From: Bacteroidales bacterium
GTDB taxonomy: Bacteria > Bacteroidota > Bacteroidia > Bacteroidales > UBA932
Assembly: GCA_017616475.1 (NCBI GenBank)
Contig: JAFZYD010000097.1
Location: forward strand, 1-46,306
Length of the DNA stretch: 46,306 bases
Reading direction: 5' to 3'
The first letter of the stretch is position 1. Each line of letters opens with the position of its first letter. This document shows, piece after piece, positions 7,985 through 15,984 of the stretch. The notes below the pieces were generated by a model. That model was not told where the DNA came from. It did no database searches and saw nothing but the letters and a program-made list of their open reading frames with translations. Position numbers and translations under genes: made by a program.

Positions 7985-9301
7985 TTACCTCCTCATATTG
8001 AAAAGATCTTCCAGATCTATTATTTCTTCTTCGGGCTCGGCCGGGGCGGGCTCGGGCTTGGGAGCGGGTTCCGGCTCGGGCTTAGGAGCGGGAGCTGGTT
8101 CCGGTGCCTGAGCGGGTTCAGGTTCCGGGGCGGGCTCGGGTTCCGGTGCGGGCTCGGCCTTGGGCTTGGGAGCCGCCTTCCTTACCGTACGCTTAGGCTT
8201 GGGGGCCTCCACGGGGGCGGGCTCCTCTGCTGGTTTCACCTCCACTACCGGTTCGGGGGCGGGCTCTGCGGGCTTCGGAGCCTCCACCGGCTTCTCCACA
8301 ACGGGGGCCGGCTTCTCTGCAGGAACCTCAACTATCTTCTCTACAGGGGCTTCCACCGGTTTCTCCACCACCGGAGCAGGAGCGGGTTTCACCTCCTCCA
8401 CGGGCTTGGGAGCCTCAACCGGCTTCTCAACCACAGGAGCTGGAGCAGGCTGAACCACCGGCCTGGGAGCGGGAGCCGCCTTCTTTACCGGGAAATTGAA
8501 CTTATGGATGGCACCCGTAGGGCACTCCTCCACGCACTTTGTGCAGAGCTTGCACTTGAGCGGGTCGATGTAGGCCAGGAAGCTGTCCACCACGATAGCG
8601 TCGTGAGGACAGGTCTTGACGCACTTGCTGCAGCCGATGCAGGCTGCCGAGCACGCCTTGCGCGCCACTGCGCCTTTGTCCTTGTTGTTGCAGAGGACAA
8701 CCACCTTGAGGCCGCGCGGACCCTTGGGCCGCAGCTCTATTATGCCGCGCGGACAGGCCTTGGAGCAGGCGCCGCAACCTGTACACTTGTTCTCGTCCAC
8801 CACCGGCAGACCCGTTGCCGGATCCATCTTGATGGCGTCGAACTTGCAGGCCGCCACGCAATCGCCGCAGCCCAGGCAGCCGAAACGGCACCCGGTGTCG
8901 CCGGCGTAAAGCGCACCCTTGATTTTGCAGGAGGGATAACCCTCGTAGTTGCTGGTTTTGGGACGGTTCTCGCAAGTTCCGTTGCAACGCACCACGGCCA
9001 CCCTGGGGGCCTGGGGCGCGGCTGTCTTGCCCAGCACGCCGGCGATCTTGGCCATTGTTTCGCTGCCGCCCACCGGGCACAGTGCATCGCCCAAATCGTC
9101 CATTGCAACCAGTTTGGTGGCAAAATCGCGGCAGCCCGCGCATCCGCAGCCACCGCAGTTGGCGCCGGGGAGGAGCTCCTCCACGTCGTCTATGCGACCG
9201 TCCTCTTCTACTTTGAACCTCTTAGCAACGAGAAAAAGGATTGCCGACACCAGCAACCCAATCGCAGTAAGAGTAATTACAGTAATAAGTATCGGATTCA
9301 C
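7985..9301 (-). CDS. rnfB: Rnf complex ferredoxin subunit B with long Pro/Ala/Glu-rich C-terminal tail
   Basis: Iron-sulfur subunit that takes electrons from ferredoxin. One N-terminal membrane helix (TVITLTAIGLLVSAILFLV) is followed by the RnfB cluster domain (NCGGCGCAGC) and further [4Fe-4S] motifs including CLGCGDCVAACK, CTGCGACSKACP, CIGCSKCVKTCP and CKLCTKCVEECP. The usual protein ends near residue 270; here about 165 more residues follow, made almost only of Pro, Ala, Glu, Lys and Val in units like EKPVEAPKP and PAPEPEP, closed by a short acidic/hydrophobic end, EEEIIDLEDLFNMRR. The start is GTG at 9301, with no in-frame ATG and no Shine-Dalgarno site, unlike the five rnf genes after it. 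The tail is probably a disordered spacer or docking arm. Confidence 0.94.
   Translation of the reverse strand: MNPILITVITLTAIGLLVSAILFLVAKRFKVEEDGRIDDVEELLPGANCGGCGCAGCRDFATKLVAMDDLGDALCPVGGSETMAKIAGVLGKTAAPQAPRVAVVRCNGTCENRPKTSNYEGYPSCKIKGALYAGDTGCRFGCLGCGDCVAACKFDAIKMDPATGLPVVDENKCTGCGACSKACPRGIIELRPKGPRGLKVVVLCNNKDKGAVARKACSAACIGCSKCVKTCPHDAIVVDSFLAYIDPLKCKLCTKCVEECPTGAIHKFNFPVKKAAPAPRPVVQPAPAPVVEKPVEAPKPVEEVKPAPAPVVEKPVEAPVEKIVEVPAEKPAPVVEKPVEAPKPAEPAPEPVVEVKPAEEPAPVEAPKPKRTVRKAAPKPKAEPAPEPEPAPEPEPAQAPEPAPAPKPEPEPAPKPEPAPAEPEEEIIDLEDLFNMRR
7987..7994 (-). promoter_or_regulatory. Shine-Dalgarno site of rnfC
   Basis: GAGGAGGT on the minus strand, 6 bases before the rnfC ATG, inside the last codons of rnfB (Met-Arg-Arg-stop). 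Confidence 0.75.
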
Positions 9302-9311
9302 ACTTTAAAGT

Positions 9312-9743
9312 TTATGGTTCAATTGAAAAGACAAACTCTTTGTCTATTTTATCCTTAAAGATAGCAAAAATAATATAATATAGCGCCACTGCGGCCAAAG
9401 AAATCAAACCGACCCACAATTGTTCCAGATGGAAAGCGCTGCAAACCAGTATGGAAACCAACAGCACGAGCAGTGGCAGGCCGTAGGCCAGAATCACCGC
9501 CTTCATACCCATAACGGCAGAAAGCACCAACTTGACGCTGTCCCCCACCTTGTATCCGGCGGTGGCTGTGGCGAGCGTCTGGGGAATATCAATAATGCGG
9601 ACCTGCTCCTCGGCAGCTCCGCATACACCTTTCGCGTGGCAGGTCGCACACGCCGCTTTATTGACTATCTCCACCCCGATGGAGGTGTTGTCTACAGACA
9701 CTATCTTGCCTTCGTGTACTATCTTCTTTGGCTGTTTGCTCAT
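9312..9743 (-). CDS. RseC/MucC-family membrane protein
   Basis: Small membrane protein of the SoxR-reducing/RseC family, regularly encoded just before rnfB in Bacteroidota. The 143 residues have an N-terminal soluble part with a cysteine cluster (CATCHAKGVC, C-x2-C-x5-C), a short beta-rich stretch, and two membrane segments in the C-terminal half (VILAYGLPLLVLLVSILVC; LISLAAVALYYIIFAIF). It sits 10 bases before rnfB and 3 bases after the DUF3108 gene, so it is co-transcribed with rnf. Its likely job is assembling or modulating the Rnf complex; the sigma-E role is known only from proteobacteria and should not be assumed here. Confidence 0.88.
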   Translation of the reverse strand: MSKQPKKIVHEGKIVSVDNTSIGVEIVNKAACATCHAKGVCGAAEEQVRIIDIPQTLATATAGYKVGDSVKLVLSAVMGMKAVILAYGLPLLVLLVSILVCSAFHLEQLWVGLISLAAVALYYIIFAIFKDKIDKEFVFSIEP

Positions 9744-9746
9744 AAA

Positions 9747-10601
9747 TTATTTGATGGTTACTATGTCCCGCTTGGTTCCGTGAGACTCTACCAGGCGGCC
9801 GACCACGTTGCCCACCGCAATGGCGGCGGAGAAACTTACAATGATGCGGCTTTCGTCCGGAGTTATCCACAGATAGATGGGGATGAGGTTGCCGTCGCCC
9901 TTGTTGGCGATTGCCACGTGAGACTCTTTATCGAGGCGCTCCCCTCCCTTGCGGGTACGGAAATAAAGGGCATACTTGTCGGCCGTTACGGTGCCCAGGT
10001 CTGGGACCTTCTTTTCTTCTGTCTTAACGTAAGAAACGGTAAGGTCGTTTATGTTGCAGTCCAGCGCGGTGACCAGGTGCAGCGTCTTCCCAGCCTTGAC
10101 GGCGTCCAAATCGGCCGCACGTACACAATACAGGGAGCCTATCACATCGTGAATCACCTCATTCAGCTTGAAGGTGGTGTCGCGGTGAGGGCGGGTGCTC
10201 TTGTCCACCACGGCGCGCAGCTGCTTGCCGTTGGCGCTCCAAGTGTAGTTGTTCTTGGCCCAGTAACTCCCCTCCGTCTGCTCGCGGTAGAAACTCAAGG
10301 GGATGAGGCCGTCCTGGCTGAAGCGGCTGTCGTAATAATACTGCACTTTTACAATGCTGGCGGCCAGGTTGCTGGTGGCGCCCTTGGTTACTATGCGGAA
10401 GCAAGGGGTGCCGTTGTAATTCTCTTCCTTTATATTGAACTCCAGCCTGGCGATGTCGGCGTTTATCACGCCCCATTTGTAGTGGAGTTTATATGAGAGT
10501 TTTTCGCCCCCCTGGAAAGGAAGTCCCTGAGCCGATGCGGCTATAGATGTCAGCGCCGCGAAAAGCAACGCGAAAATGAATGTCAAATTAGAGTGTTTCA
10601 T
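9747..10601 (-). CDS. Secreted DUF3108-family protein
   Basis: 284 residues with a clear Sec signal peptide (NLTFIFALLFAALTSIAASA, cut after AQG or nearby). The mature part matches the DUF3108 family, with the opening FQGGEKLSYKLHYKWG, SRFSQDGLIPLSFYREQTEG and the late TPDESRIIVSFSA. Such proteins are predicted periplasmic or outer-membrane-associated beta-rich proteins of unknown function. The ATG at 10601 lies inside the last codons of dnaB (14-base overlap); a TTG two codons upstream is less likely. It stands between dnaB and rseC-rnf. A second, more distant relative may be the protein at 44090-44737. Confidence 0.82.
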   Translation of the reverse strand: MKHSNLTFIFALLFAALTSIAASAQGLPFQGGEKLSYKLHYKWGVINADIARLEFNIKEENYNGTPCFRIVTKGATSNLAASIVKVQYYYDSRFSQDGLIPLSFYREQTEGSYWAKNNYTWSANGKQLRAVVDKSTRPHRDTTFKLNEVIHDVIGSLYCVRAADLDAVKAGKTLHLVTALDCNINDLTVSYVKTEEKKVPDLGTVTADKYALYFRTRKGGERLDKESHVAIANKGDGNLIPIYLWITPDESRIIVSFSAAIAVGNVVGRLVESHGTKRDIVTIK

Positions 10602-12099
10602 TGTCAAAATCCAAGTTTGCAGAAGTGTTATTCAAATTTGACTCCACACTTTCATATCTGACGTCAGAATCGTTGGAATACATAGAATTTGCGTCCACAA
10701 ACTTGGCCTCTTCCTTGATGAAACGCATCTCCACATCTTTGGTTTCGCCGTTGCGATGCTTGGCTATAATCAGCTCAGTATAACCGGGATACACATCCGG
10801 ACCCTCCACCCCGACAACCTCGGGACGATGGATAAACATAACAATGTCGGCATCTTGCTCGATTGCACCCGATTCTCGCAGGTCGCTGAGCTGCGGGCGC
10901 TTGTTGCCGCCGCGGGTCTCCACCGCACGGTTGAGCTGCGACAGGGCTATGATGGGGACGTTTAGATCCTTGGCGATACCCTTGAGCGAACGGGAAATGG
11001 CGCTTACCTCCTGCTCGCGCATACCGCGCAGCTCCGGCGGACCGGTCATAAGCTGGAGATAGTCTATTATGATGAGCTTGACGCCGTGGGTGTGCACCAG
11101 GCGGCGCGCTTTTGCGCGGAACTCATATATGGAAATGCCGGAGGTGTCGTCTATCCAAAGCGGCGCGCGCGAAAGACGCACAATGCGCTCGTTGAGGGTG
11201 CTCCAATCTTCTTCGCGGAACTTCTTGGCGCCCCAAATCTTGCCGCTTTCCAAGCCCGTTTCGCCCACGAGGATACGCTTAACCAGCTGTGTCTCGCTCA
11301 TTTCGAGGGAGAACAGGGCTACGGGGATGTTGTGGTCCACCGCCATATTGCGGGCCATAGTGAGCACGAACGCCGTTTTACCGACGGAGGGGCGGGCGGC
11401 CAGGATAATCAAGTCGGACGGCTGCCAGCCATAGGTGATCTGGTCTATACCGACGTAGCCGGAAGGGACGCCGGAAAGACCGTCGGTGCGCTTCTGGCTC
11501 TCCTGTATTTCATCTATTGCGCGGGTTATTACGCTGCTGACGCGGGAGGTATCCTTGCGCATATTGCGGTCCGCCAGCTCAAAAATGTTCTGCTCTGCGG
11601 TCTGCAGCAGATCGTCCACCGGCATAGCATCTTCGTATGCATTCTTTTGGATACCGTAGGAGATGGTAATAAGTTCGCGCTGTATATACTTCTGCAAGAG
11701 GATCTTGCAGTGATAATCGGTGTTTGCGGCGGCACTTATGCGCATACTTATTTCGGACAGATACGCCGCGCCTCCAACCTCTTCCAGCTGGTCGCGCTTG
11801 TCCAATTCGTCCGCCACGGTGAGGATGTCCACCTTGTCGTTGCGGCCGGCAATCTCGCGTATCGCCTCAAAAATCTTGCGGTTGCCCTCCTTGTAGAAAC
11901 ACTTCTCGTTGAGCTGGTCCAGCACGTCGCTCACGACCTCGCTCTCCAGCATCATAGCAGCCAGCACAGCCTCCTCAATCTCTATCGCCTGAGGGGGTTT
12001 GCGTCCACTTTCTGCGGATATCTGAGCGACATCCACATTCTTCTTTTTACGCTCTGCCGGCACGTGTAAGGGGGTTAAAGAGTCGGAACTATTCAACAA
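10588..12099 (-). CDS. dnaB: Replicative DNA helicase DnaB
   Basis: Hexameric 5'-to-3' helicase at the replication fork. The 503-residue frame has the N-terminal helical domain (PQAIEIEEAVLAAMML) and the RecA-like C-terminal domain with Walker A ARPSVGKTAF (near residue 238), Walker B IIIDYLQLM (near 346), and the late signatures ALSQLNRAVE and SDLRESGAIEQDAD. No intein is present. There is no ATG before the conserved part: the frame opens with TTG at 12099 (then TTG at 12096 and a GTG at codon 13), so the exact N-terminus is unsure; the first about 30 residues are not conserved. It overlaps the preceding zinc-ribbon gene by 11 bases. Confidence 0.96.
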   Translation of the reverse strand: MLNSSDSLTPLHVPAERKKKNVDVAQISAESGRKPPQAIEIEEAVLAAMMLESEVVSDVLDQLNEKCFYKEGNRKIFEAIREIAGRNDKVDILTVADELDKRDQLEEVGGAAYLSEISMRISAAANTDYHCKILLQKYIQRELITISYGIQKNAYEDAMPVDDLLQTAEQNIFELADRNMRKDTSRVSSVITRAIDEIQESQKRTDGLSGVPSGYVGIDQITYGWQPSDLIILAARPSVGKTAFVLTMARNMAVDHNIPVALFSLEMSETQLVKRILVGETGLESGKIWGAKKFREEDWSTLNERIVRLSRAPLWIDDTSGISIYEFRAKARRLVHTHGVKLIIIDYLQLMTGPPELRGMREQEVSAISRSLKGIAKDLNVPIIALSQLNRAVETRGGNKRPQLSDLRESGAIEQDADIVMFIHRPEVVGVEGPDVYPGYTELIIAKHRNGETKDVEMRFIKEEAKFVDANSMYSNDSDVRYESVESNLNNTSANLDFDNETL

Positions 12100-12934
12100 C
12101 TGCCTCGCCGTATTCGGCCTTGTACTCCGGGTTCACCAGAATGCGGCCGCAATACTCGCAAACAATTATTTTCTTGCCCTGCATAATGTCCAGCTTGCGC
12201 TGGGGAGGGATCTGGTTGAAGCAGCCGCCGCAAGCCTCGCGCTCTATGGTAACGACTGCCAGATGGTTCTTGGCGGCGCCGCGCACGCGGTTGTAGGCCA
12301 CCAGCATACGCTCGTCAATTTTCTTCTGGAGTTCCTCTTTCTCTGCCTGGAGTTTCTCCTCCTGGGCTGCGGTCTCCTCTATGATGGTCTCGAGTTCTTT
12401 CTTTTTCTCCACGAGGTTGGCCTCGAAAATGGAGAGGCGGTCGTTGGTGGCGGCAATGAGAGAGTTTTTCTCCTCCAACTCGCGGTCGCACTCGCCGATG
12501 CGCTTCTCGCACACCTGCTGCTCCAGGCTCTGATATTCAATCTCCTTGCCCAGAGACTCGTATTCGCGGTTGTTCTTCACGTTGTCCTGCTGCTTGGAAT
12601 ACTTCTCGATAAGCAGCCCGGCCTCTTCTATTGCGTGCTTGTAATCTGCCTTTCTGCGCTCGATGTCGGCGATATCGGCCTGAGTATTGGCTATGCGGGT
12701 CTTGAGGCCTTCCACCTCGTCTTCCATATCCTGCACTTCCAGAGGGAGTTCGCCGCGCTGGAGGTGAATCTTGTCTATCGCGGTATCTTTGAGCTGTATC
12801 TGGTAAAGAGTGCGGAGTTTTTCGTCCATAGTGATGCCGTCGGCATCGCTCACGCTCTTAGCCACCGACACAAAAGTTTCCCTCTCGTCGATGGGGGTTA
12901 CAATTGTCTGTTTATTAACCTTTTTTGTTGCCAT
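12089..12934 (-). CDS. Coiled-coil zinc-ribbon protein (COG1579/CT398-like)
   Basis: 281 residues. After about 35 poorly conserved residues comes a long antiparallel coiled coil (about residues 40-215, rich in Glu/Lys/Gln heptads) and then a C4 zinc ribbon with ligands in EACGGCFNQIPP and CEYCGRIL. This layout is the COG1579 family, whose member in Chlamydia (CT398) binds RpoN and secretion components; no firm function is known in Bacteroidota. It lies between a Nif3-like gene (15 bases upstream) and dnaB (overlapping), the usual Bacteroidota order. The C-terminal end is acidic. Confidence 0.88.
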   Translation of the reverse strand: MATKKVNKQTIVTPIDERETFVSVAKSVSDADGITMDEKLRTLYQIQLKDTAIDKIHLQRGELPLEVQDMEDEVEGLKTRIANTQADIADIERRKADYKHAIEEAGLLIEKYSKQQDNVKNNREYESLGKEIEYQSLEQQVCEKRIGECDRELEEKNSLIAATNDRLSIFEANLVEKKKELETIIEETAAQEEKLQAEKEELQKKIDERMLVAYNRVRGAAKNHLAVVTIEREACGGCFNQIPPQRKLDIMQGKKIIVCEYCGRILVNPEYKAEYGEAVVE

Positions 12935-12949
12935 AACCGATATCGAATA

Positions 12950-12957
12950 TCAAAAGT
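12950..12957 (-). promoter_or_regulatory. Possible -7 box before the zinc-ribbon gene
   Basis: TACTTTTG on the minus strand fits TAnnTTTG and would start RNA about 10 bases before ATG 12934. No -33 TTG is at the right distance and it lies at the end of the Nif3 gene, so this is weak. Confidence 0.3.
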
Positions 12958-13711
12958 AATGTATTGGATTATAATCGTTTTTTGTTCGAAGGACCGCAAA
13001 GGTACTGTTTTTTTCGCTAAGTACCGAAATTAGTTTATCAACAATGTCTATTTCGCTCTCGAAGTGCCCTATATCCAGCACCATAAACCCTTTTTCGGTG
13101 AAAAATTGATGATAGCTCACGTCCCCGCAAATATAGGCCTGGGCACCGCTGCAAAGGGCTTCCTCCAGCAGGGAGCCGCCGCTGCCGCTGCAAAGCGCCA
13201 CTTTTTCTACCGGCACATCTGCCGGCGCGGAAGCGCGCACCACCTTGAGCGAAAATTGCTTCTTTACAAAGGCGATGAATTCCTGTGCCGACATAGGGTG
13301 CGGCAGGTAGCCGGTCAGCCCGAAACCATCTTCCGACAGCACTTCGCGGCCGGTGAGGCCAAGGCGGTCCGCCATAAGGTCGTTCACCCCCGAGGCTGCC
13401 TTGTCCGCATTGGTGTGTGCGGCGTAAACCACAATGTCGTGCTTTATGGCCTCGGTAATTACGGAGCCCAGAAAAGTGTCCGGCGAAATCTTTTTGACAC
13501 CCTTGAAGATGAGCGGATGGTGCGTCACAATCATATTGGCACCGCGCTCCACCGCCTCCGCCACAAGCGCCGGAGTGCAATCGAAGCCCACCAGCACCGC
13601 CTTGACGTCGGTGTCGGGGCTGCCTATGCAGAAGCCGGTGTTGTCCCAGCCGGCCGCCGTCTCCACAGGGGCGAAGGCCTCTATGATATCTGCAATTTCC
13701 CTTGCCTTCAT
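12950..13711 (-). CDS. Nif3-like dinuclear metal centre protein (DUF34)
   Basis: 253 residues, the compact form of the family. Metal ligands are visible in VTHHPLIFKG (HH pair), the aspartate of HTNADKA and the C-terminal HFESE. The opening GWDNTGFCIG also fits. Members form hexameric toroids with two metal ions per subunit; some are described as GTP cyclohydrolase I type 2 homologs, but the true activity is unsettled. Many Bacteroidota versions carry a PII-like insert of about 110 residues; this one does not. It sits between a MerR-like regulator (6-base gap) and the zinc-ribbon gene. Confidence 0.92.
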   Translation of the reverse strand: MKAREIADIIEAFAPVETAAGWDNTGFCIGSPDTDVKAVLVGFDCTPALVAEAVERGANMIVTHHPLIFKGVKKISPDTFLGSVITEAIKHDIVVYAAHTNADKAASGVNDLMADRLGLTGREVLSEDGFGLTGYLPHPMSAQEFIAFVKKQFSLKVVRASAPADVPVEKVALCSGSGGSLLEEALCSGAQAYICGDVSYHQFFTEKGFMVLDIGHFESEIDIVDKLISVLSEKNSTFAVLRTKNDYNPIHYF

Positions 13712-13717
13712 AGCGAA

Positions 13718-14032
13718 TTATATCTCGTCGTGAACCTGCTGGAGCATATCGCGTATGTTCTTGAGCTTAAGCGCGATATCGGCTCGCGCATCGCCCTCCG
13801 CATTGCTCTTGATCATTTTGCCGGCCCCTTCCAGGGTCATCCCGCGGTCCTTTATGTAGAGATGCAGTTTTTTGAAGGTTTCGACATCGTCGGGCGAGAA
13901 AAGGCGGTTGCCCTTCTTGTTTCGGGAGGGCTTGATGGCATCGGGGTAGGTATTGGCCCAGAAGCGCACCAGAGAGGTGCTTTCGCCCAGAATCTCGGCC
14001 ACTTCGCCAATGGTGTAACAAATTTTTGCCAT
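13718..14032 (-). CDS. MerR-family transcriptional regulator (short)
   Basis: 104 residues. The N-terminal winged helix matches MerR: YTIGEVAEILGESTSLVRFW, then NRLFSPDDVETFKKLHLY and the helix beginning KDRGMTLEGA. A short C-terminal helix (residues about 75-104) could form the dimerization coiled coil; there is no effector-binding domain. The start at 14032 is preferred to an ATG 8 codons upstream because a -7-like box (14054-14061) would start RNA between them. This form is common in Bacteroidota beside the M23 and Nif3-like genes; its target is unknown. Confidence 0.88.
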   Translation of the reverse strand: MAKICYTIGEVAEILGESTSLVRFWANTYPDAIKPSRNKKGNRLFSPDDVETFKKLHLYIKDRGMTLEGAGKMIKSNAEGDARADIALKLKNIRDMLQQVHDEI

Positions 14033-14053
14033 ATATCTTGAAAAATCTTTATG

Positions 14054-14061
14054 CAAAGATA
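14054..14061 (-). promoter_or_regulatory. -7 box upstream of the MerR-family gene
   Basis: TATCTTTG on the minus strand fits TAnnTTTG, about 22 bases before ATG 14032. A clear -33 TTG is not seen. It may let the run from merR to rnfA be transcribed apart from the M23 genes. Confidence 0.45.
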
Positions 14062-14062
14062 A

Positions 14063-14959
14063 TTAATCCAGCGATTGTCCGGTAGTGTTTGCAATAATCA
14101 ACATATCGCTGTATGCGGAGGGGCTCAGGGAGGCGAAAAAATAGTTCACCGGATCCATCGCGCGACCGCCTTTGCGCACCTCGTAGTGCAGCGAAGCGGT
14201 GAACGAAGCTCCCGAATTGCCCACCTTGCCAATCACCTTGCCCTGCTTCACATTCTGGTTTATAGCCACGTAAATGTCGCTCAGGTGGGCGTATACGGTG
14301 CGCAGGCCGTTGCCGTGGTCTATTATCACCATATTGCCCAGGCCCCTGTCCTGCCGCAGCACCTCCACCACGCGGCCGTCTGCCGTGGCCAGCACCTCGC
14401 TGCCGTAGGGGGCCATCAAATCTATCCCGCCGTGGTCTGTGATGGACTTGAAGAACGGGTTCATTTTTTTGCCCTTGGTGGCACCGGTCGCCGCCAGCGT
14501 AAAGTTACGCAAAGGAATTATGCAAGGACAATTATTTTTCTTGAAACTTTCGTCGGTCATACGGGCATAAATAGCCCTTATCTCGCGGTCTATTTGCGCC
14601 GATGTGGTCAGAAGGCCGTCCAGGGCTGCGGCTCCCTCATCTATCAACTGCAGCTCACCCGCGGCGTAAAACTGGTCCAGCCGGCTGTCGTCTTCCTGCC
14701 CCAGCAGCGCATCCACACTCGGCGGGTCGGTGTTTAAGATGTTGTTGTAGATTTTGGCGTCGCGTGCCTCAAGACCATTCAACACGCTGTCTACCAGCGC
14801 GCTGCGGGAGAGCAGCTTGCCGTAGTGCTCCTCCAGGTAGATGTTCTCCTGCCGCAGGGCGCGCTCCGCAGCGTTGCTGAAGCAAAGAGCATACAGCACG
14901 TAAAAGAGCGCCGCGGCGACCAGGCTGCCAATGACGTATGTGAGTATCTTCTTTATCAT
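14063..14959 (-). CDS. M23/LytM-domain protein, probably catalytically impaired
   Basis: 298 residues: N-terminal membrane anchor (TYVIGSLVAAALFYVLYALC), helical region, then a LytM (peptidase M23) domain. The first zinc pair is intact (HGGIDL, about residue 176) and so is the middle histidine (TVYAHLS), but the final HxH reads SLHYEV instead of HLHYEV: the first histidine, which acts in catalysis in LytM, is Ser, while the zinc-binding second one remains. The neighbour at 14956-15873 is a paralog with the intact motif and overlaps it by 4 bases (ATGA). By analogy with EnvC/NlpD-type degenerate LytM proteins, this one may regulate or scaffold rather than cut peptidoglycan. Confidence 0.85.
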   Translation of the reverse strand: MIKKILTYVIGSLVAAALFYVLYALCFSNAAERALRQENIYLEEHYGKLLSRSALVDSVLNGLEARDAKIYNNILNTDPPSVDALLGQEDDSRLDQFYAAGELQLIDEGAAALDGLLTTSAQIDREIRAIYARMTDESFKKNNCPCIIPLRNFTLAATGATKGKKMNPFFKSITDHGGIDLMAPYGSEVLATADGRVVEVLRQDRGLGNMVIIDHGNGLRTVYAHLSDIYVAINQNVKQGKVIGKVGNSGASFTASLHYEVRKGGRAMDPVNYFFASLSPSAYSDMLIIANTTGQSLD

Positions 14960-15873
14960 CTGGCAATTTTGGAGGCCGGCGTAACCAGCGTCATATAGGT
15001 TTTGGGATCGATGTTCTTGTCAAAATAGTTCCAGGGATTCACCTGGTTGTCGTGGTAGAGCACCTCGTAGTGGAGGTGGGGGCCGGTAGCGCGGCCGCTG
15101 CTGCCCATAGTGGCAATCTGGTCGCCGCGGTGAATCACCTGCCCGCGCACCACATTGGTGCTTTCCAGGTGGCCGTATCTGGTGGAATAGCCAAAATCGT
15201 GGTCTATGTCAATCACGTTGCCGTAGCCGGCATAATTTACTCGGACATCGGTCACGACGCCATCTGCCGCAGCGTAGATTGGGGTGCCGCGGGGCCCGGC
15301 TATATCGGTGCCGCTGTGGAAAATGACGCTCTGGAACACCGGGTGCAGGCGGTAGCCGAAGGGCGAAGTGATGTTTATCTGCGGCCCGGGGCACACTGGC
15401 ATCAAGGTCGGGATAAAGCGGGCCATATCTTCTACCCGGGTAGCGACCTTCTCCACATCGTCATAAGATTTAGACTGTATGTAGGCCTTCTTCTCTATTA
15501 TTTCCTGCTTGCGCAGAGTTTCGTAAAGGAAATCGGCGTTTGCGAACTGCTCCAGGAAAGCGTAGCGCTCCGGGGCTCCGAAGCCGGCGTTGCGCACCGC
15601 TGTGGGTATTTCGTCCATACCGAAAATTGGCCGGTAGACGCGGTTGTCGCGCATCTCCAGCTCCGAAAGCCGCATCGCCTGGTGCTGCGATTTCTGGCTT
15701 ATATATTCAATTTTGTCTATCAGGCGGGCGTTCTGCCGCTCCAGAATCATCTGTTTTGGGGTAGCGGAGGCGAAAAGATGCCCGTTCAGCAGCAGATAGG
15801 CGGCACAAATAACCATCCCGGCCAGGAGGCAAACTCCCGTCCGGCTTAGGAATTTTGTGAATTTTGATGCCAT
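14956..15873 (-). CDS. Membrane-anchored M23/LytM metalloendopeptidase
   Basis: 305 residues: a single N-terminal membrane anchor (GVCLLAGMVICAAYLLLNG), a coiled-coil stretch (about 40-75), a helical linker and a C-terminal LytM domain. The active site is complete: HSGTDI (about residue 187), RYGHLES, and GPHLHYEV (about 269). The loop after SPFGYRLHPV is typical of family members that cut peptide cross-links in peptidoglycan. It faces the periplasm. It is the first gene of the long minus-strand run and is divergent from alaS. Specific substrate unknown. Confidence 0.92.
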   Translation of the reverse strand: MASKFTKFLSRTGVCLLAGMVICAAYLLLNGHLFASATPKQMILERQNARLIDKIEYISQKSQHQAMRLSELEMRDNRVYRPIFGMDEIPTAVRNAGFGAPERYAFLEQFANADFLYETLRKQEIIEKKAYIQSKSYDDVEKVATRVEDMARFIPTLMPVCPGPQINITSPFGYRLHPVFQSVIFHSGTDIAGPRGTPIYAAADGVVTDVRVNYAGYGNVIDIDHDFGYSTRYGHLESTNVVRGQVIHRGDQIATMGSSGRATGPHLHYEVLYHDNQVNPWNYFDKNIDPKTYMTLVTPASKIAR

Positions 15874-15913
15874 ATAGCTCTGATTGCAAGCTAATTTTCG
15901 TGCAATAATCGTG

Positions 15914-15921
15914 CAAATTTA
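15914..15921 (-). promoter_or_regulatory. -7 box for the M23 genes
   Basis: TAAATTTG on the minus strand fits TAnnTTTG, about 40 bases before ATG 15873. No clear -33 TTG. It is back to back with the alaS box 20 bases away. Confidence 0.4.
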
Positions 15922-15941
15922 CAATAATTGATTTTATAAAC

Positions 15942-15949
15942 TATCTTTG
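15942..15949 (+). promoter_or_regulatory. -7 box for alaS
   Basis: TATCTTTG fits TAnnTTTG, with a T-rich TTTA about 21 bases upstream in the -33 position. The alaS ATG follows 35 bases downstream. Confidence 0.55.
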
Positions 15950-15984
15950 CAGGTTATTAGCATTATTTACTATAGTATCGTAAA

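Noticed and set aside
8020..8480. Repeated GC-rich units that might suggest a CRISPR or tandem-repeat array
   Set aside because: Period and sequence vary, there are no spacers, and the units encode the Pro/Ala/Glu tail of RnfB in frame.
6649..9358. Long open frames on the plus strand opposite rnfC and rnfB (450 and 620 codons)
   Set aside because: They mirror the codon bias of the GC-rich rnf genes, have low-complexity products, no known domains and no start signals.
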